Source: Phellopilus nigrolimitatus
Lineage: Eukaryota > Basidiomycota > Agaricomycetes > Hymenochaetales > Hymenochaetaceae
Reading direction: 5' to 3'
Length of the DNA stretch: 64,000 nt
Assembly (NCBI GenBank): GCA_021029095.1
Contig: JAJOHG010000109.1
Span: 1 to 64,000, forward strand
Part shown: piece after piece, positions 45,952 to 58,050 of the stretch
Position numbering within the stretch: position 1 is the first letter of the stretch
How the letters are laid out: every line of letters begins with the position of its first letter
Translations under genes and position numbers: made by a program
Notes under the pieces: generated by a model
What the model was told of the DNA's origin: nothing
Databases searched by the model: none
The model's input: the letters and a program-made list of their open reading frames with translations, nothing else

Positions 45952-46772
45952 CCTTCGCATTCCCTCCACTTCCAAAGTGGCTCAGTCACACAACCAGAAC
46001 AATGCCCGCCTTTTCCATGTTTTTCGGACCGAACTTCTCATAGATTCACTCAAAGTATATCTATACCACGTTCATAGTTCTTTTGGTAGAAGACTCCTGC
46101 ATACTAATATGCATACATGCATGCTCTGCAATCAATTTTACACCCTTCTAAGCATACTGAAATTTTGTGGTGTCTTTTCTTCGACGCATTTACTCAATGA
46201 AAGCCTGCCGGCTGCACACTACTCTGGTTACAGCAATTTTGATTCTGTTATTTTGCCAACTTTGTTACTCCGCTGTGAATAAGAGCCAGTATTTACAAAC
46301 GATATATTGCATGATATAGCAACCCTGAGATCCTCTTTTCTGACAGTAGTGGTTTCATGTAAATATCTGCAACAATTGCTGAGATACAATGCATGCAAAG
46401 GTGCGTCATGCTGGTTATATGCTATGTATTTTGTCCTAAATAGGAAATAAACTACGACGTATGAGTTTGTGCCAAGTCATACGTCTTGTTCTACTGTAGC
46501 TCGCCACCATTGAGGTTGCGTGCCGTGGAATGTGCAAGCGGAGCAGAGCAAGAAACCACAGGAAAGCGTGAATATCACAACAAAATGGTACAGCTACCAC
46601 TACAAAGCCGATTCTCTGCTTACAAATATCTTACTCGCCACCGCCTTGAAATGGAACCTAATATAATGGCAAGAAGAAAGGGAAGGAAGGAATCGTAACA
46701 TGCCCTCGCCTATCTAAAGATGGTATTCGCTGCAAGTCGACGAGATCTAAGTGCTAGCTCCAGTAAAAATTT
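45952..46772. other. Intergenic, AT-rich, no gene seen
   Basis: 820 bp between the acidic protein gene and the 3' end of X gene D. No TIR or supported frame detected. Confidence 0.5.
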
Positions 46773-48385
46773 CTAATGGCCGAACAACCAAAACGTAGCG
46801 ACTGCAAAGACCCCTTTTTGGGCAGTCGGTAGGTCAGAAGATTGAACCTTGGCCTTCAACAATACTCGCTTGGTCTCCTTCTCTGCCTTAAACCCCGCAG
46901 CCCCTGGCACGATCTCGCGCAATCCCAAACCTACCGTGCATTTGATGGCAACGGCTTCTGCTGTATGATTCTGACCGTCGAGCACCATCAATTCGCTGTC
47001 ATACAGCTTTCCAGGCTCGACAACGAAGACTTCGAGGTTCGCACAAAAACAACCTGTTACAACACTTTCTGCCACCCGAGACGCTTCTTCTATTATTCTG
47101 TTTTTCGCCGTTAGGGTGCGAATGCTGTCAAGGAACAGCTGCGGCGGATTTCCCCTGGCTAGAACGAATACTTCAAAGAGTCCTCTGCAAAGAACTTCCT
47201 GAGTCTGCTTGAAGCTGAAGGAATCGAGTGTCCGATCGTAAGTATGCAGCAATGCTCTCCAGTGCAAGGCAATCGTCGGTGATCGTCTATCTGTGTACGC
47301 TCCCGTTATTTTTCACAAGGACGATGACAAATAAAACTTACCGAACAGCATTTGGTGATATGTTTCCTCCAGAAGACGATAGCTGTCAGAATCCGCGGGG
47401 GTCGTATTTGACAGACGGAAGATACATCTGACAAAGCGGAAGATATATCTGACAAAGCGGAAGATACATCTGGCAAAGTAGCGAATTCGATATTTCGTTG
47501 CCGGGGTATTTTCCTCTCTTAGTTTATTCCAGATTTTAGCGAATTCGGGCTCTGCCACAAAATGATTCGGTTAGTGGCTTTTCTAATGAACGTACTTTGT
47601 CAAACTGACCATGGTTTTCCATCTCACAGATAGCTTCTTTCAAATCTTTTTGAGTCCGCGACTGGAGACCGAAAAGCAGAGGCTTTATGGCCGAGTATAC
47701 ACAAAACGTTACCCAAGCTTGCAAAGCATCCTGCACGACAGCGTCAAAATCCGCGTCTTTCGTTGTGAGGTTCGTAACAGCTTTGTGGATTTCACTCCCT
47801 AATGCCGTTCTTACTAGCTCTGTGATGTCTGTGTTGCTGAATAAAACATCACTCCCCAACGCGACGCTCGCCGACACGCCAAGGGAGACACTAGGCGCAT
47901 CCCGTTCGCGCGCCTCGTCCTGCACTTCGTCCCACTCGTCCTGCACATTGAGGACGAGGGAGTCGATGCGCCCGTTCAACGTTGCGCACAGATCGACGAC
48001 TTCCCTTTCGGAGCATTTGTTTGCCTTGTCAAGGAAGACCCGGCGGAAAATTTGCTCGTCTTTAGAATATACCTGAGCAGTGGACTCGCCGACATTCTGC
48101 TTGGCATCAATATCAATGTCTTTCATGCGTTAGGATGTTTGGTTCACTCACGTCTGACTGTTGGTCTCCAATCCTCGCCCCAAGCTCGTCTGGCTCGGAA
48201 GAATTGGCTCGAATTGATTCATAGTCGTTCTTGATTTTCTGTTCTCTTGGGGAAAATAGATGCCTCCTTACAAGCCATAGCACCAACCCGAGGACAATCA
48301 ACACACAGGGCAGTGCGTAAATCGATTTGTCCATTGAATAGTAAGTCATGCCACCTTTGAAAGCGGCAGAAATATGCTCAACCAT
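46773..48385 (-). CDS. Family X protein, copy D (short middle segment)
   Basis: Start at 48385. Exon 1 carries MDKSIYALPCVLIVLGLVLW with LVRRHLFSPREQKIKND: one clear membrane segment followed by positive charges, predicting a cytosolic C-terminus, then RANSSEPDE. Exon 2 starts near KDIDIDAKQNVGES and lacks most of the variable segment seen in copies C and E. The core RRVFLDKANKCSEREVVDLC, RIDSLVLNVQDEWDEVQDEA and DALQAWVTFCVYSAIKPLLF is complete. The next exon, FAKIWNKLREENTPATK, then has an inserted aromatic repeat (ARCIFRFVRYIFRFVRCIFR) from a 21-bp triplication. The C-terminal exon HWRALLHTYDRTLDSFSFKQ to KRVLLKAKVQSS extends to VFAVATFWLFGH. Looks expressible. Head-to-head with HSPA12-like gene D. 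Confidence 0.75.
47405..47480. repeat. 21-bp tandem repeat inside X gene D
   Basis: Three to four copies of a unit like GGAAGATACATCTGACAAAGC in the coding exon. It keeps frame and adds an Arg/Phe/Ile-rich heptad repeat absent from copy E, which has a shorter sequence here. Confidence 0.85.
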
Positions 48386-48708
48386 TATAGATATATCAGG
48401 AAAGAGAATTGATACACTACCTTGAACTTGGTAGGAAGTCCTGAAGAGCGATGGTCGAACAGTGGGTTGTATACGGTCGAACTGGCGCCCGCGGCCGTCT
48501 CTTCGGATGTTATGGGTGAGGCCTCCATGGGTTTTGATTTATGGACCACGCCTTTCATGCATGTAAGTGGCGATATTAGAAGTGTGCCCTTCGATCTCTT
48601 CGACTTCCAGCATAGTAGGTTTCGAAGGTGATGCCTCGAGGTTCTAAGATTTATAAAGGATCATCACACCGCTAGTGTCGGCCAGCCTGCAGCTCTTGCA
48701 TTTCACCC
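48386..48708. promoter_or_regulatory. Divergent promoter of pair D
   Basis: About 320 bp between start codons. Nearly identical to the pair E region (54877-55199). The plus strand 48422-48631 reads VGSPEERWSNSGLYTVELAP and FDLWTTPFMHVSGDIRSVPF, the same peptide as in pairs B and C, but with no ATG in frame and a stop just upstream (48410-48412). Confidence 0.6.
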
Positions 48709-51217
48709 ATGTCTTCAACAAATATTCGCCAGCCGTATAAGGGCAGCCAGTTAGGGATTGTGATCGGTATTGACGTTGGAACAACCTTCAGTGGCGTCTC
48801 TTACGCCATCCTAAGGCCTGGGGTAGCGCCAGAAGTACAGCCTGTTACAAGGTATGATTGACATGATCTATTACAAACTGGAAGTTATGAGTGCGTCTAA
48901 CGTCGGGTATTTGGCAAAGATTTTCTGGTGATGAAAACCATAAGATCCCATCTGTTATTTTCTACGACGATGAACTGGCAATCAAAGCTATCGGCCCTTC
49001 GACTATCGTAGATTCGGTCCTCGACGAAGCAGAAGAGCATGGGTGGTTTGAGTCTCGGTAGTGAGACTAATCCTGTATTCCACCCTGTCATGTGATGTTA
49101 ACGTATTCTTCAGCTTCAAAATGCTTCTTCGACCGAATAGTATGACATTGCAGACAAACGGGCTAGAGATCGGAGGTTTACCTCCCGGTAAATCTGCTGA
49201 GGCGGTCATGGGCGATTTTTTAAACTATCTCTTCGTTGAGACCGCTAACTACATACAGTCGTCTCACGCGGACGGAAAAGACATCTGGAACGAAGTTAAA
49301 GACCGTGCCATTTTCGTTCTGGGCCATCCCAATGGATGGACTGGGCTACCGCAGCAGCGCTACCGCAAGAGTACAATTCTAGGCGGACTTATTCCTGATA
49401 CCCCTGAGGGGCGAAAGCGGGTGAAGTTCGTCACTGAAGGAGAAGCCAGTGCCTTGACTTGTCTATCAGGTGGGCTTGGTCCCGCTCGCCTGGAGGTAGG
49501 AGCACGCATGGACGTTGATTGGGCAATTAATCAAATGTCTGACATAACCAAACAGGTTGGCTTTCGGTTCGTCATCGCAGACGCGGGAGGAGGGACCTTG
49601 GACTTTAGCAGTTATGAAGTGTCAAAATCCTCTCCAGTGGAGCTCAGGCAATGCGCACCGGCTGATTGTGAGGCTCACATTTTGTACTTTGCAAAACTTT
49701 AATGTGATTTTCGTTTGTGCTCTGAAGGCCGGTTCGCGGGCTCCCTATTTGTGAACAGAAGTGGCTTAGAACTGCTCAGGAGTATGATATCCTTACGTAT
49801 AAATCTTATAGGATGGCTAGCTGATTGTCTCCAGGAAAATTACGAAACTCGAGCTACGACTACGACGATGTTCTAAGTGGTTTCATCAATGATGAATTTG
49901 AGAAGAAAACGAAAAGGGAGTTCGGTGGAGATTCTGAATACGGTTTGTTAAAAGTTGGTGATAGACGAGTAAGGGACAACGAGTTAGGCATTCGAAATGG
50001 ATTTCTTCGTCTAAACCGGTGAGCAAACTGCAGTGGCTGCTGTGCAAATGACATCAATCTTTTATAATAGTGATGAGCTATCAGAGTGCTTCTCAATGCC
50101 CGTGACAGAGGCACTCGACTCAATTCGAAGTCAAGTATCAGTAATACGCGGAAATAATGCTACCACTGTACGTAGCCCACCTTTTTTTTGTCATGTGCCA
50201 CACTTTTTGACAATCTTAATTTTGAAGCCCGTCTGGCTAGTGGGAGGCTTCGCATCGAGTCGATATCTTCTATATCGGCTAAACGATTCTCTGCAGTCCG
50301 AAGGCGTCAGCATTCAGCGACCGGACACTAACTTGTGAGCATATATTTATGTCGTGTGCAAGGCGCCGGAGGATTGATGGATGAAAATAGGGAGAAGGCC
50401 GTCGCTAATGGCGCTGTCTTGCACTTTCTGGACAATTCGGTTACCGCTAGAGTTTGCTCAGCATCCTATGGGATTGCCTGTCTTACTCCGTTCAATTCTT
50501 CACTTCCCGACCACAGAGCGCATCGTGACCTTATTCACAGAAGGATAAATGGCCTGTATATTGGCCCTATATTCGACTGTGTTGCTGAAAAGGTGAGTAC
50601 TACACGCTTTCATATATACGAGTTCAATATAATAGTATACCATACCAAATCTGCATTTCCCAGGGCACGCTGATTGTTGAGGCGAGAGTATTCAAGAAAT
50701 CCTATGTGGCAAACTTCTTTCTCAAGTCTGAGGCCAAGCGGTATATGACTGGAATACTCGTTTACAATGGTGATCTGCCTCTTCCAATGTGGTATAAAGA
50801 AAATAAGCGTAAGCCCCTTCCATGATTTCACCTCAAGACAGCTAACGTACCCTGCGTTGGGTCCGACAGATAAGTTCCGAACTTTGTGCATGTTAGAGGC
50901 TGATCTCTTTGAAGTGTGTACCGAGTCGCCTCAGAACGCATCTATGCCCGAAGATCTTGCCCAGAGGGTGCCGAGGTGGAAGGCAGCGTTCGAGATAGAG
51001 ATGAAATTTGGCACAACGGAGCTTGAGGCTAGGATCAAATGGGAGGCAAATGTGTGTATCCCCTTCTATCTTGAAGATAATAACTGACCGGTCGCATCCT
51101 CAGGGCCAGACGAAATAGTGAGTGCATTAACCTCCTCTTTGCTGGAAGTTTATCTTTAAGTCCTATGCGCTAACTTCTTTGCGTAGTGGACCCGTTTCAA
51201 TCGTCTATTCAGAATAG
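48709..51217 (+). CDS. HSPA12-like Hsp70 ATPase, copy D
   Basis: The start at 48709 gives MSSTNIRQPYKGSQLGIVIG then IDVGTTFSGVSYAILRPG (phosphate 1). An intron joins VTR to FSGDENHKIPSVIFYDDELA. The 49121 exon reads MLLRPNSMTLQTNGLEIGGL, then FVLGHPNGWTGLPQQRYRKS, FVTEGEASALTCLSGGLGP and FVIADAGGGTLDFSSYEV (phosphate 2). APAD splices to CRFAGSLFVNRSGLELL. Then YGLLKVGDRRVRDNELGIRN, FYNSDELSECFSMPVTEALD, VWLVGGFASSRYLLYRLNDS (adenosine motif), MDENREKAVANGAVLHFLDN, GPIFDCVAEKV, FEIEMKFGTTELEARIKWEA and finally GQTKYGPVSIVYSE, stop at 51215-51217. No break seen across about ten exons. Closest relative in the window is copy E. Confidence 0.85.
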
Positions 51218-52905
51218 AATATTGAAAATTTCCTTGTATATCTACCCTGGCTGTCTGTCTCTACTAGTATTAAATGTTTGTTACATGTCCGAGTTGGTAG
51301 CATAGGTTTTGACTATGATTTCGTTGCCTAGCATGACTAGCGAGGACTGGCGAAACACCGATCGCAATACAACAAGATAGCCCAAGTAGAGTGTACCACG
51401 AGTAGAACCGCGGGTTGACAGTCACGGAGTCCAGCGTGCGCTCCTCTCATGCAGCTCCTCGCAACAGCAGCTTGCTGGCGAGTACCACCACGGCTATTTC
51501 ACGCAGTGTGGATGAAACCTGATCGTTCGCGCCGCACCGTGCGCCGCGAAGCTTCGCCGTCCCCATCTTCAAGCGAGCGCCAGCGCTATGCCGGTTTCCC
51601 AGTCCATGCCCGTCGTCGCTTCCGTGCATGACCTCGCTCTCGTGGACATGAAAGAGCTGCAGGCGCAGACTCAGACGCAACTCCCTGCTCGGTGAGAAAT
51701 GGCAGATGCCCGACGGTCTCCACCCCGATGGCGCTCACACCGACCGTGACCTCTTCCAGCAGCGCCCATGCAGCCAGCAGCGCCTACCACAGAACCTCGC
51801 ATACGCGTACGTGGATGGCGCCGTAAGTGCGACGTACGGGAGCGTGAAGGCCTTTGCAGCAGAAACCGCAGCGGCGGGTGTGGCGGCGTCTGCGGGTGCG
51901 GATGCAAACATGGACAGCTCGGGCTCAAGTGGGCGGCGGCGTACGTGTGACGAGCTGCAGACTCAGCATGGTGCGTCCCCGCTCTCCTATGCGATCCTCA
52001 AGACGTCCAATGCATCGCCCGCGTTCCAGAGCGTGCCGTTGCCGCGTGTGGCGAAGACGTGCACGCCCGCCCGCTCGCTGCCCGTGCAGCAGGAGCCGGA
52101 CGAGTACGAGCAGCGATAGCAACAACAGACAGCCCCGCGTTAGCGCGCAAGCGCCGACTCTGTCTTCCGACTTGAACCCGAGAAAGGATATCGAGCACGA
52201 TGCCGAGGGCACGCTCGTCGACCTTGGCGACGGCGATAAGGACAACGACTCAAGGGCGCACGAGGGCGACTCGACGGAGGGCGAAAACTCGCGTACCCCG
52301 CGCTCGCCGTCGAGCATGCTTTTCGAGCAGGAACATGTGGCACACGGCATCCACGAAGTCATACAGCCCGATGAGAGCGTCAAGTTTGGTGCCCAAGCGA
52401 GCAGCAAGAGCTTCAACTCTGCCGACTTCCCTGCATACGAATCTGCAGTCCGGGTCGTGTCACGGGTTTCCACGGATACCTGTATCTTACAAAGTACAAA
52501 AGCAAATTTTCTGAAACTCCAGGGACACTCGGTGCAATCATGTATTAACCCACTGAAACACCCAATATGGTCCCGAGTTGCTGTGGAAGCAAAATATAAA
52601 AGGTATCTCAAGGACCGGGGCTGTCTCAAGGACCGGTCCATGACTACGGAGCTTTCGAAAAGCATATCAGGCTCTGAGGCCTTCCTGACCCTTTTCTTGC
52701 ACATGTTGCTGAGACGGAGTAGCAAGCACGTGCGCATAGATGCCAGCTCACAGGAAATTGTTTAGGGCCGGTCCGAGCGAACTGAATCTTGTCGGGATAG
52801 CAAATGTACGATATGTGTTTGTTATACACAACATTTTGCAAAAATGAAAGGTCACTTTAGTCTAGCGGTTAAGCGTGCGTTTAGTTTGAGAAGAAGGATG
52901 TGTGG
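51218..52905 (+). other. GC-rich coding-like insert between pairs D and E, unidentified
   Basis: The 3' flanks of pairs D and E are alike for about 170 bp and then diverge at about 51385, so the DNA from there to X gene E is private to this site. Plus-strand frames look like exons of one unknown gene: 51590-51692 reads MPVSQSMPVVASVHDLALVD, MKELQAQTQTQLPAR and a possible GT donor, and 51780-52480 contains GSVKAFAAETAAAGVAAS and a low-complexity acidic stretch TLVDLGDGDKDNDSR. No recognisable domain, and frames break repeatedly. This may be captured gene debris; TIRs were not found. From 52480 the DNA is AT-richer. Confidence 0.35.
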
Positions 52906-52909
52906 CGCC

Positions 52910-54876
52910 TCAGATAGAAGATAGAACCCTGGCCTTCAACAATACTCGTTTGGTCTCCTTTTCTGCGTCAAAGCCCGCAGCCCTTGGCACGATCTCGCGC
53001 AATCCCAAACCTATCGTGCATTTGATAGCAATGGCTTCTGTTGTATGTTCTTGGCCGTCGAGCACCATCGATTCGCTGTCATACAGCCTCCCGGGATCGA
53101 CAACGAAGACTTCGAGATTCACCCAAAAACAACCTGTTACAACATTTTCTGCTACCCGAGACGCTTCTTCGATTATTCTTTTTTTCGCTGTCAGGACGCG
53201 AATGCTGTCAAGGAACGAACCCGGCGGATTTCCCCCGGCCAGGACGAATACTTCAAAAAGTCCTTCGCAGAGAACTTCCTGGGTCTGCCTGAAGGCTACG
53301 TTGAAGGAATCGAGTGTCCGATCGTAAGTATGCAGCAATGCTCTCCAGTGCAAGGCAATCGCCGGTGATTCTCCATCTGTGTACGCTCAGTTATTTCTCA
53401 TAAGGACATTGACAAATACTTACCAAAAAGCATTTGGTGATATGTTTCCTCCAGAAGACGATAGCTGTCAGAATCCGCGGGAGTTCGACATTTCGTTGCC
53501 GGGGTATTTTCCTCTCTTAGTTTATTCCAGACTTTAGCGATTTCGGGTTCTGCCACAAAATGATTCTACGAGTGGCTTTTATAATAAAAACGTGCTTTGT
53601 CAAACTGACCATGCTTTTCCATCTCACAGACAGCTTCTTCCACGTCTTTTTGAGTCCGCGGCTGGAGACCGAAAAGCAAAGCCTTTATGGCCGAGTATAC
53701 ACAAAATGTTACCCAAGCTTGCAGAGCATCTTGCACGACAGCGTCAAAGTTCGGGTCTTCCGTCGTGAGGCTCGTAAAAGCTTTGTGGATTTCGCTTCCC
53801 AATGCCGTTCTCACTAGCTTTGTGACGGTTGTTTTGCCAAGTAAAACATCACTCCCCAACGCGACGCTCGCCGACACGCCAAGGGCAATGCTAGGCGCCG
53901 TCCTTTCGCACGCCTCATCCTGCACTTTGTCCCACTTGTCCTGCACATTGAGGACGAGGGAGTCGATGCGCCCGTTCAACGCTGCGCACAGATCGACGAC
54001 TTCCCTTTCGGAGCATTTGTTTGCCTTGTCAAGGAAGACCCGGCGGAGAATTTGCTCGTCTTCAGAATATAATTGAGTAGTGGACTCGCCGACAATCTGC
54101 CGCTGTTTCCTCTCGCACACTTCCACATCCTGCTTGACATTTATGTCAATGTCTTCCTTGCGTCCATGCATATCGACATCCGGTGAACAAGGATTTAAAA
54201 CGTTTTCGTTAACATAGCGTACTTTGGCACTTGTTACCTCGTGAGGCGAGGCATCATTACCCTTTATCGTTGCCGAAAGGTCGTTCGGGCTCTCCCTCCG
54301 ATCAGATTGGTCTGTTTCCAACAGACTATCTTCTGAAGGGTTCAAACCGCCATCTTTCCGCGCTGAATCACAGTCCATACTACCTGCGAGGTCAAGCCCT
54401 GTCAACAGGCCATCCTTGGAATCTGAGGAAAATGCAATACCGATTTGGTTCGCTGGAATGTCGCTAAACGACCTGGCTCCGTGAGACCGCTTTACGTTTG
54501 GTGTGTACTCGCCGATAGCATTCTTTACGCATCAGATAAGTTCGTCAGTCCCTCTTAAATTTGGTATCTTTGGTTCACTCACGTCTGACTGTTGGTTTCC
54601 AGTCATTGCGTCAAGCTCATCAGCAACTCGCTTGCCATCGGCCGTGGAGGGAATGCGAGATTCCGAAATATGAAGCTCATCTAGCTCGGAAGAATTGGCT
54701 CGAACTGATTCAATGTCGTTCTTGATTTTCTGTTCTCTTGGGGAAAGTAGTTGCCTCCGTACAAGCCATAGCAGCAACCCGGGGAGAACCAACACACAGA
54801 GCAGTGCGTAAATCGATTTGTCCATTGGATAGTATGTCACGTCACCTTTGAAAGTGGCAGAAATATGCTCAATCAT
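52910..54876 (-). CDS. Family X protein, copy E
   Basis: Start at 54876: MIEHISATFKGDVTYYPMDK, then membrane segment SIYALLCVLVLPGLLLWLV, RRQLLSPREQKIKND and RANSSELDE. The GNQQSDV exon end splices to exon 2 (upstream of 54405) with a variable segment of about 130 residues (MDCDSARKDGGLNPSEDSLL...). The core RRVFLDKANKCSEREVVDLC, RIDSLVLNVQDKWDKVQDEA and DALQAWVTFCVYSAIKALLF follows, then AEPEIAKVWNKLREENTPAT, DSYRLLEETYQMLF-like, HWRALLHTYDRTLDSFNVAF, LFEVFVLAGGNPPGSFLDSI, NLEVFVVDPGRLYDSESMVL, GLGLREIVPRAAGF and KRVLLKARVLSSI. No break seen. Very similar to copy D except for the longer variable segment and no 21-bp repeat. Confidence 0.8.
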
Positions 54877-55199
54877 TATAGATATATCAGGAAAGAGAAT
54901 TGATACACTACCTTGAACTTGGTAGGAAGTCCTGAAGAGCGATGGTCGAACAGTGGGTTGTATACGGTCGAACTGGCGCCCGCGGCCGTCTCTTCGGATG
55001 TTATGGGTGAGGCCTCCATGAGTTTTGATTTATGGACCACGCCTTTCATGCATGTAAGTGGCGATATTAGAAGTGTGCCCTTCGATCTCTTCGACTTCCA
55101 GCATAGTAGGTTTCGAAGGTGATGCCTCGAGGTTCTAAGATTTATAAGGGATCATCACACCGCTAGTGTCGGCCAGCCTGCAGCTCTTGCATTTCACCC
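54877..55199. promoter_or_regulatory. Divergent promoter of pair E
   Basis: About 320 bp, almost identical to the pair D region including the readable peptide (54913-55122, LWTTPFMHVSGDIRSVPFDL). The shared promoter must have been duplicated with both genes. Confidence 0.6.
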
Positions 55200-57692
55200 A
55201 TGTCTTCAGCAAAAATTCGCCCGCTGCGTCGCCAGCCGTTCAGGGGGAGTGAGATAGACATTGTGATCGGTATTGACGTTGGAACAACCTTCAGTGGCGT
55301 CTCTTACGCCATCCGCACGCCTGGGGTAGAGCCAGAAGTACTGCCCGTTACGAGGTATATCGCATAACTAAAGCTATGAGTGCGTCTGACGTTAGCAAAG
55401 GTTTTCTGGCCTTTCTACGGGTGCCAGCAAGATTCCGTCTGTTATTTTCTACGATGATAAACTTGAAACCAAAGCTATTGGCCTTAAGACTACTGGAGAA
55501 TCTGTCCTTAATGAAGCAGAAGAGCATGGATGGTTTAAGGCTCGGCAGTGAGGCTAATCCTGTATTCCACCGTGTCATGTTTTGCTAACGCATTCTTCAG
55601 CTTCAAGATGCATTTTCGACCGAGTGAAATGGCACTTCAGACAAATGGACTAGAGATCGGAACTTTACCTCTCGGAAAATCGGCTGAGGCGGTCATGGGC
55701 GATTTTTTACGCTATCTCCACGAGCAGACCGTCATATACATGAAGGAGTCTCACACGGACCAAGCAATTAAATGGGACAAAGTTCTAGATCGTGCGGTTT
55801 TTATTCTGGGTCATCCCAATGGATGGACCGGACTACCGCAGCAGCGCTACCGCAACAGTGCAATTCTAGGCGGACTGATTCCTGATACCGCTGAGGGTCG
55901 AAAACGGGTGAAGTTCGTCACTGAAGGAGAAGCCAGCGCCTTGACTTGTCTATCAGGTGGGCTTGGTCCCGCTCACCTGGAGGTAGGAGCACGCATGGGC
56001 GCTGATTGGGCAATTAATCAAACGTCTGACATAACCAAACAGGTTGGCTTTCGGTTCGTCATTGCAGATGCGGGAGGAGGGACCTTGGACGTTAGCAGTT
56101 ACGAGGTAACAAAATCAACCCCAGCGGAGTTCAAACAATGCGCACCGGCTGATTGTGAGGCTCACATTTTGTACTTTGCAAAACTCTAATGTGACTTTCG
56201 TTTTTGCTCTGAAGGCCGGTTCGCGGGCTCCCTATTTGTGAACAGAAGTGGCTTGGAGCTACTCAAGAGTATGATATTTTAACGTATAAATCTTAGAGAA
56301 TGGCCAACTGATTATCTCCAGGAATTTTACAGAACTCGGAGTACGACCACGACGATGTTCTAGAAGATTTCATCAATGTTGGATTTGAGAAGGATACGAA
56401 AAGGGAGTTCGCTAAAGATTCTGAATACGGTTCGTTAAAAGTTGGTAATAGACGATTAAGGGACGACAACTTAGGCATTCGAAATGGATCTCTGCATCTA
56501 AACCGGTGAGCAAACTGCACTGGCTGTTGTGCAAATGACATCAATCTTTTTTAATAGTGATGAGCTATCAGAATGCTTCTCAATGTCCGTGACAGAGGCA
56601 CTCGACTCAATCCAAAGTCAAGTAGTAAAAATAAGCAAAAATTATGAAACCATTGTGCGTAGCCCACCATTTTTTGCTCTCTACCAGACGTTCTTGACGT
56701 TGTTAAATTCGGAAGCCCGTTTGGCTAGTGGGAGGCTTTGCATCGAGTCCGTATCTTTTTGAGCGGCTGAAAGAATCTCTCGAGCCCGAAGGTGTCAGCT
56801 TGCAGCGACCGGACACTAACTTGTGAGTGTATTTATTTCGTGTGCGAGGCGTCAGAAAATTGATGGATGAAAATAGGGAGAAGGCCGTCGCTAATGGCGC
56901 TGTCTTGCACTTTCTGGACAATCCGGTTACTTCAAGAGTTTGCCCAGCATCTTATGGGACTACTTGTCTTATTCCTTTCATGCCCTTCCTTTCTAACCAC
57001 CGGGAGCGGTCCGACCTTCTTCATGAAGGGATAAATGGAGTGCGTATTGGCCCTGTATTCGACTGCATTGTTGAAAAGGTGAGTATTGCACGCGTTTATA
57101 TACACGAATTCAATATAATAGTAGTTCGTACCAAATCTGTAACTCCCAGGGCACGCTAATTGAAGAGGGGAGAATATTCAAGGAATCCTATACGCAAAAT
57201 TTCTTTTTGGTGTCGAGTGCGAAGCAATATAAAACCAAAATCCTTACTTACGATGGAGATCTGCCTCCTCCAAGGTGGTATAATGAAAACAAGCGTAAGC
57301 CCCTTCCATGGTTTCACATCAAGACAGCTTACATATCCAGCGTTGGCGCCGACAGATAAGTTCCGAACTTTGTGCGAGTTAGAGGCTGATCTGTCTGAAG
57401 TGTGTACCGAGTGGCCTCAGAACGCTTCTATGCCCGAAACTCTTGCCCGCTGGAGGGCACTGTTCGAGATAGAGCTGAAGTTTGGCACAACGGAGCTCGA
57501 GGCTAGGATCAAATGGGAGGCAAATGTGTGTATCCCTTCTATCTTAAAGACAATAACTGACCGGTCGCATTCTCAGGGCGAGACGAAATAGTGAGTGCAT
57601 CAAACTCCTCTCTTTGCCGGAAGTTTATCTTTAACTCTTATGCGCTAACTTACTTGTATAGCGGACCCGTCACAATCGTCTATCCAGACTAG
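55200..57692 (+). CDS. HSPA12-like Hsp70 ATPase, copy E
   Basis: Start at 55200: MSSAKIRPLRRQPFRGSEID, then GIDVGTTFSGVSYAIRTPG. Exon 2 reads SKIPSVIFYDDKLETKAIGL. Exon 3: MHFRPSEMALQTNGLEIGTL, MGDFLRYLHEQTVIYMKESH, FILGHPNGWTGLPQQRYRNS, FVTEGEASALTCLSGGLGP and FVIADAGGGTLDVSSYEV. Then NSEYDHDDVLEDFINVGFEK, FFNSDELSECFSMSVTEALD, VWLVGGFASSPYLFERLKES, MDENREKAVANGAVLHFLDN, GPVFDCIVEKV, FEIELKFGTTELEARIKWEA and GETKYGPVTIVYPD, stop at 57690-57692. All three nucleotide-binding motifs are present and no break is seen. The region before FRGSEID differs from copy D by two extra Arg-containing residues, as in copy C. Confidence 0.85.
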
Positions 57693-58050
57693 GGTATCGG
57701 ATTTCTCCTTGTATATCTACCCTGGTTGTCTGTCTGTACTAGTATGAATGTTTGTTACATGTCCGAGTCGGTGGCATAGGTTTAAACTATGGTTTCGTTG
57801 CCTAGCATGACTAGCGAAGACTGGCGAAACACTGATCGCAATACAACAAGATAGCCTGACTCCTATAAGGAGGGGGAAGTAAAAGAAGTTCTCGACACGA
57901 AGTGTAGCATCCGAGTCAGTTATGTACGCATCGGCTTCAAGCTGGAGACAGGTGAGTGTTAGTAATTACACATTGATTACAGGCTTTACACGTCGCGCTG
58001 CTGTGGAAAGGAAATATAAAGAACATACAGGTAGACTACGTACTCTCTCA
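57693..58050. other. 3' flank of HSPA12-like copy E
   Basis: The first 170 bp match the 3' flank of copy D (51218-51385), marking the extent of the duplication. No gene seen beyond. Confidence 0.6.

Noticed and set aside
48422..48631. Stand-alone 69-codon gene upstream of HSPA12-like copy D
   Set aside because: It has no ATG in frame and a stop just upstream; reported as a conserved peptide question in the promoter, not as a CDS.
52857..52890. tRNA-like 5' half with an A-box-like sequence (TAGTCTAGCGG)
   Set aside because: No T-arm, B box or matching acceptor strand follows, so it is not a tRNA gene; a tRNA-derived fragment is possible but cannot be supported.
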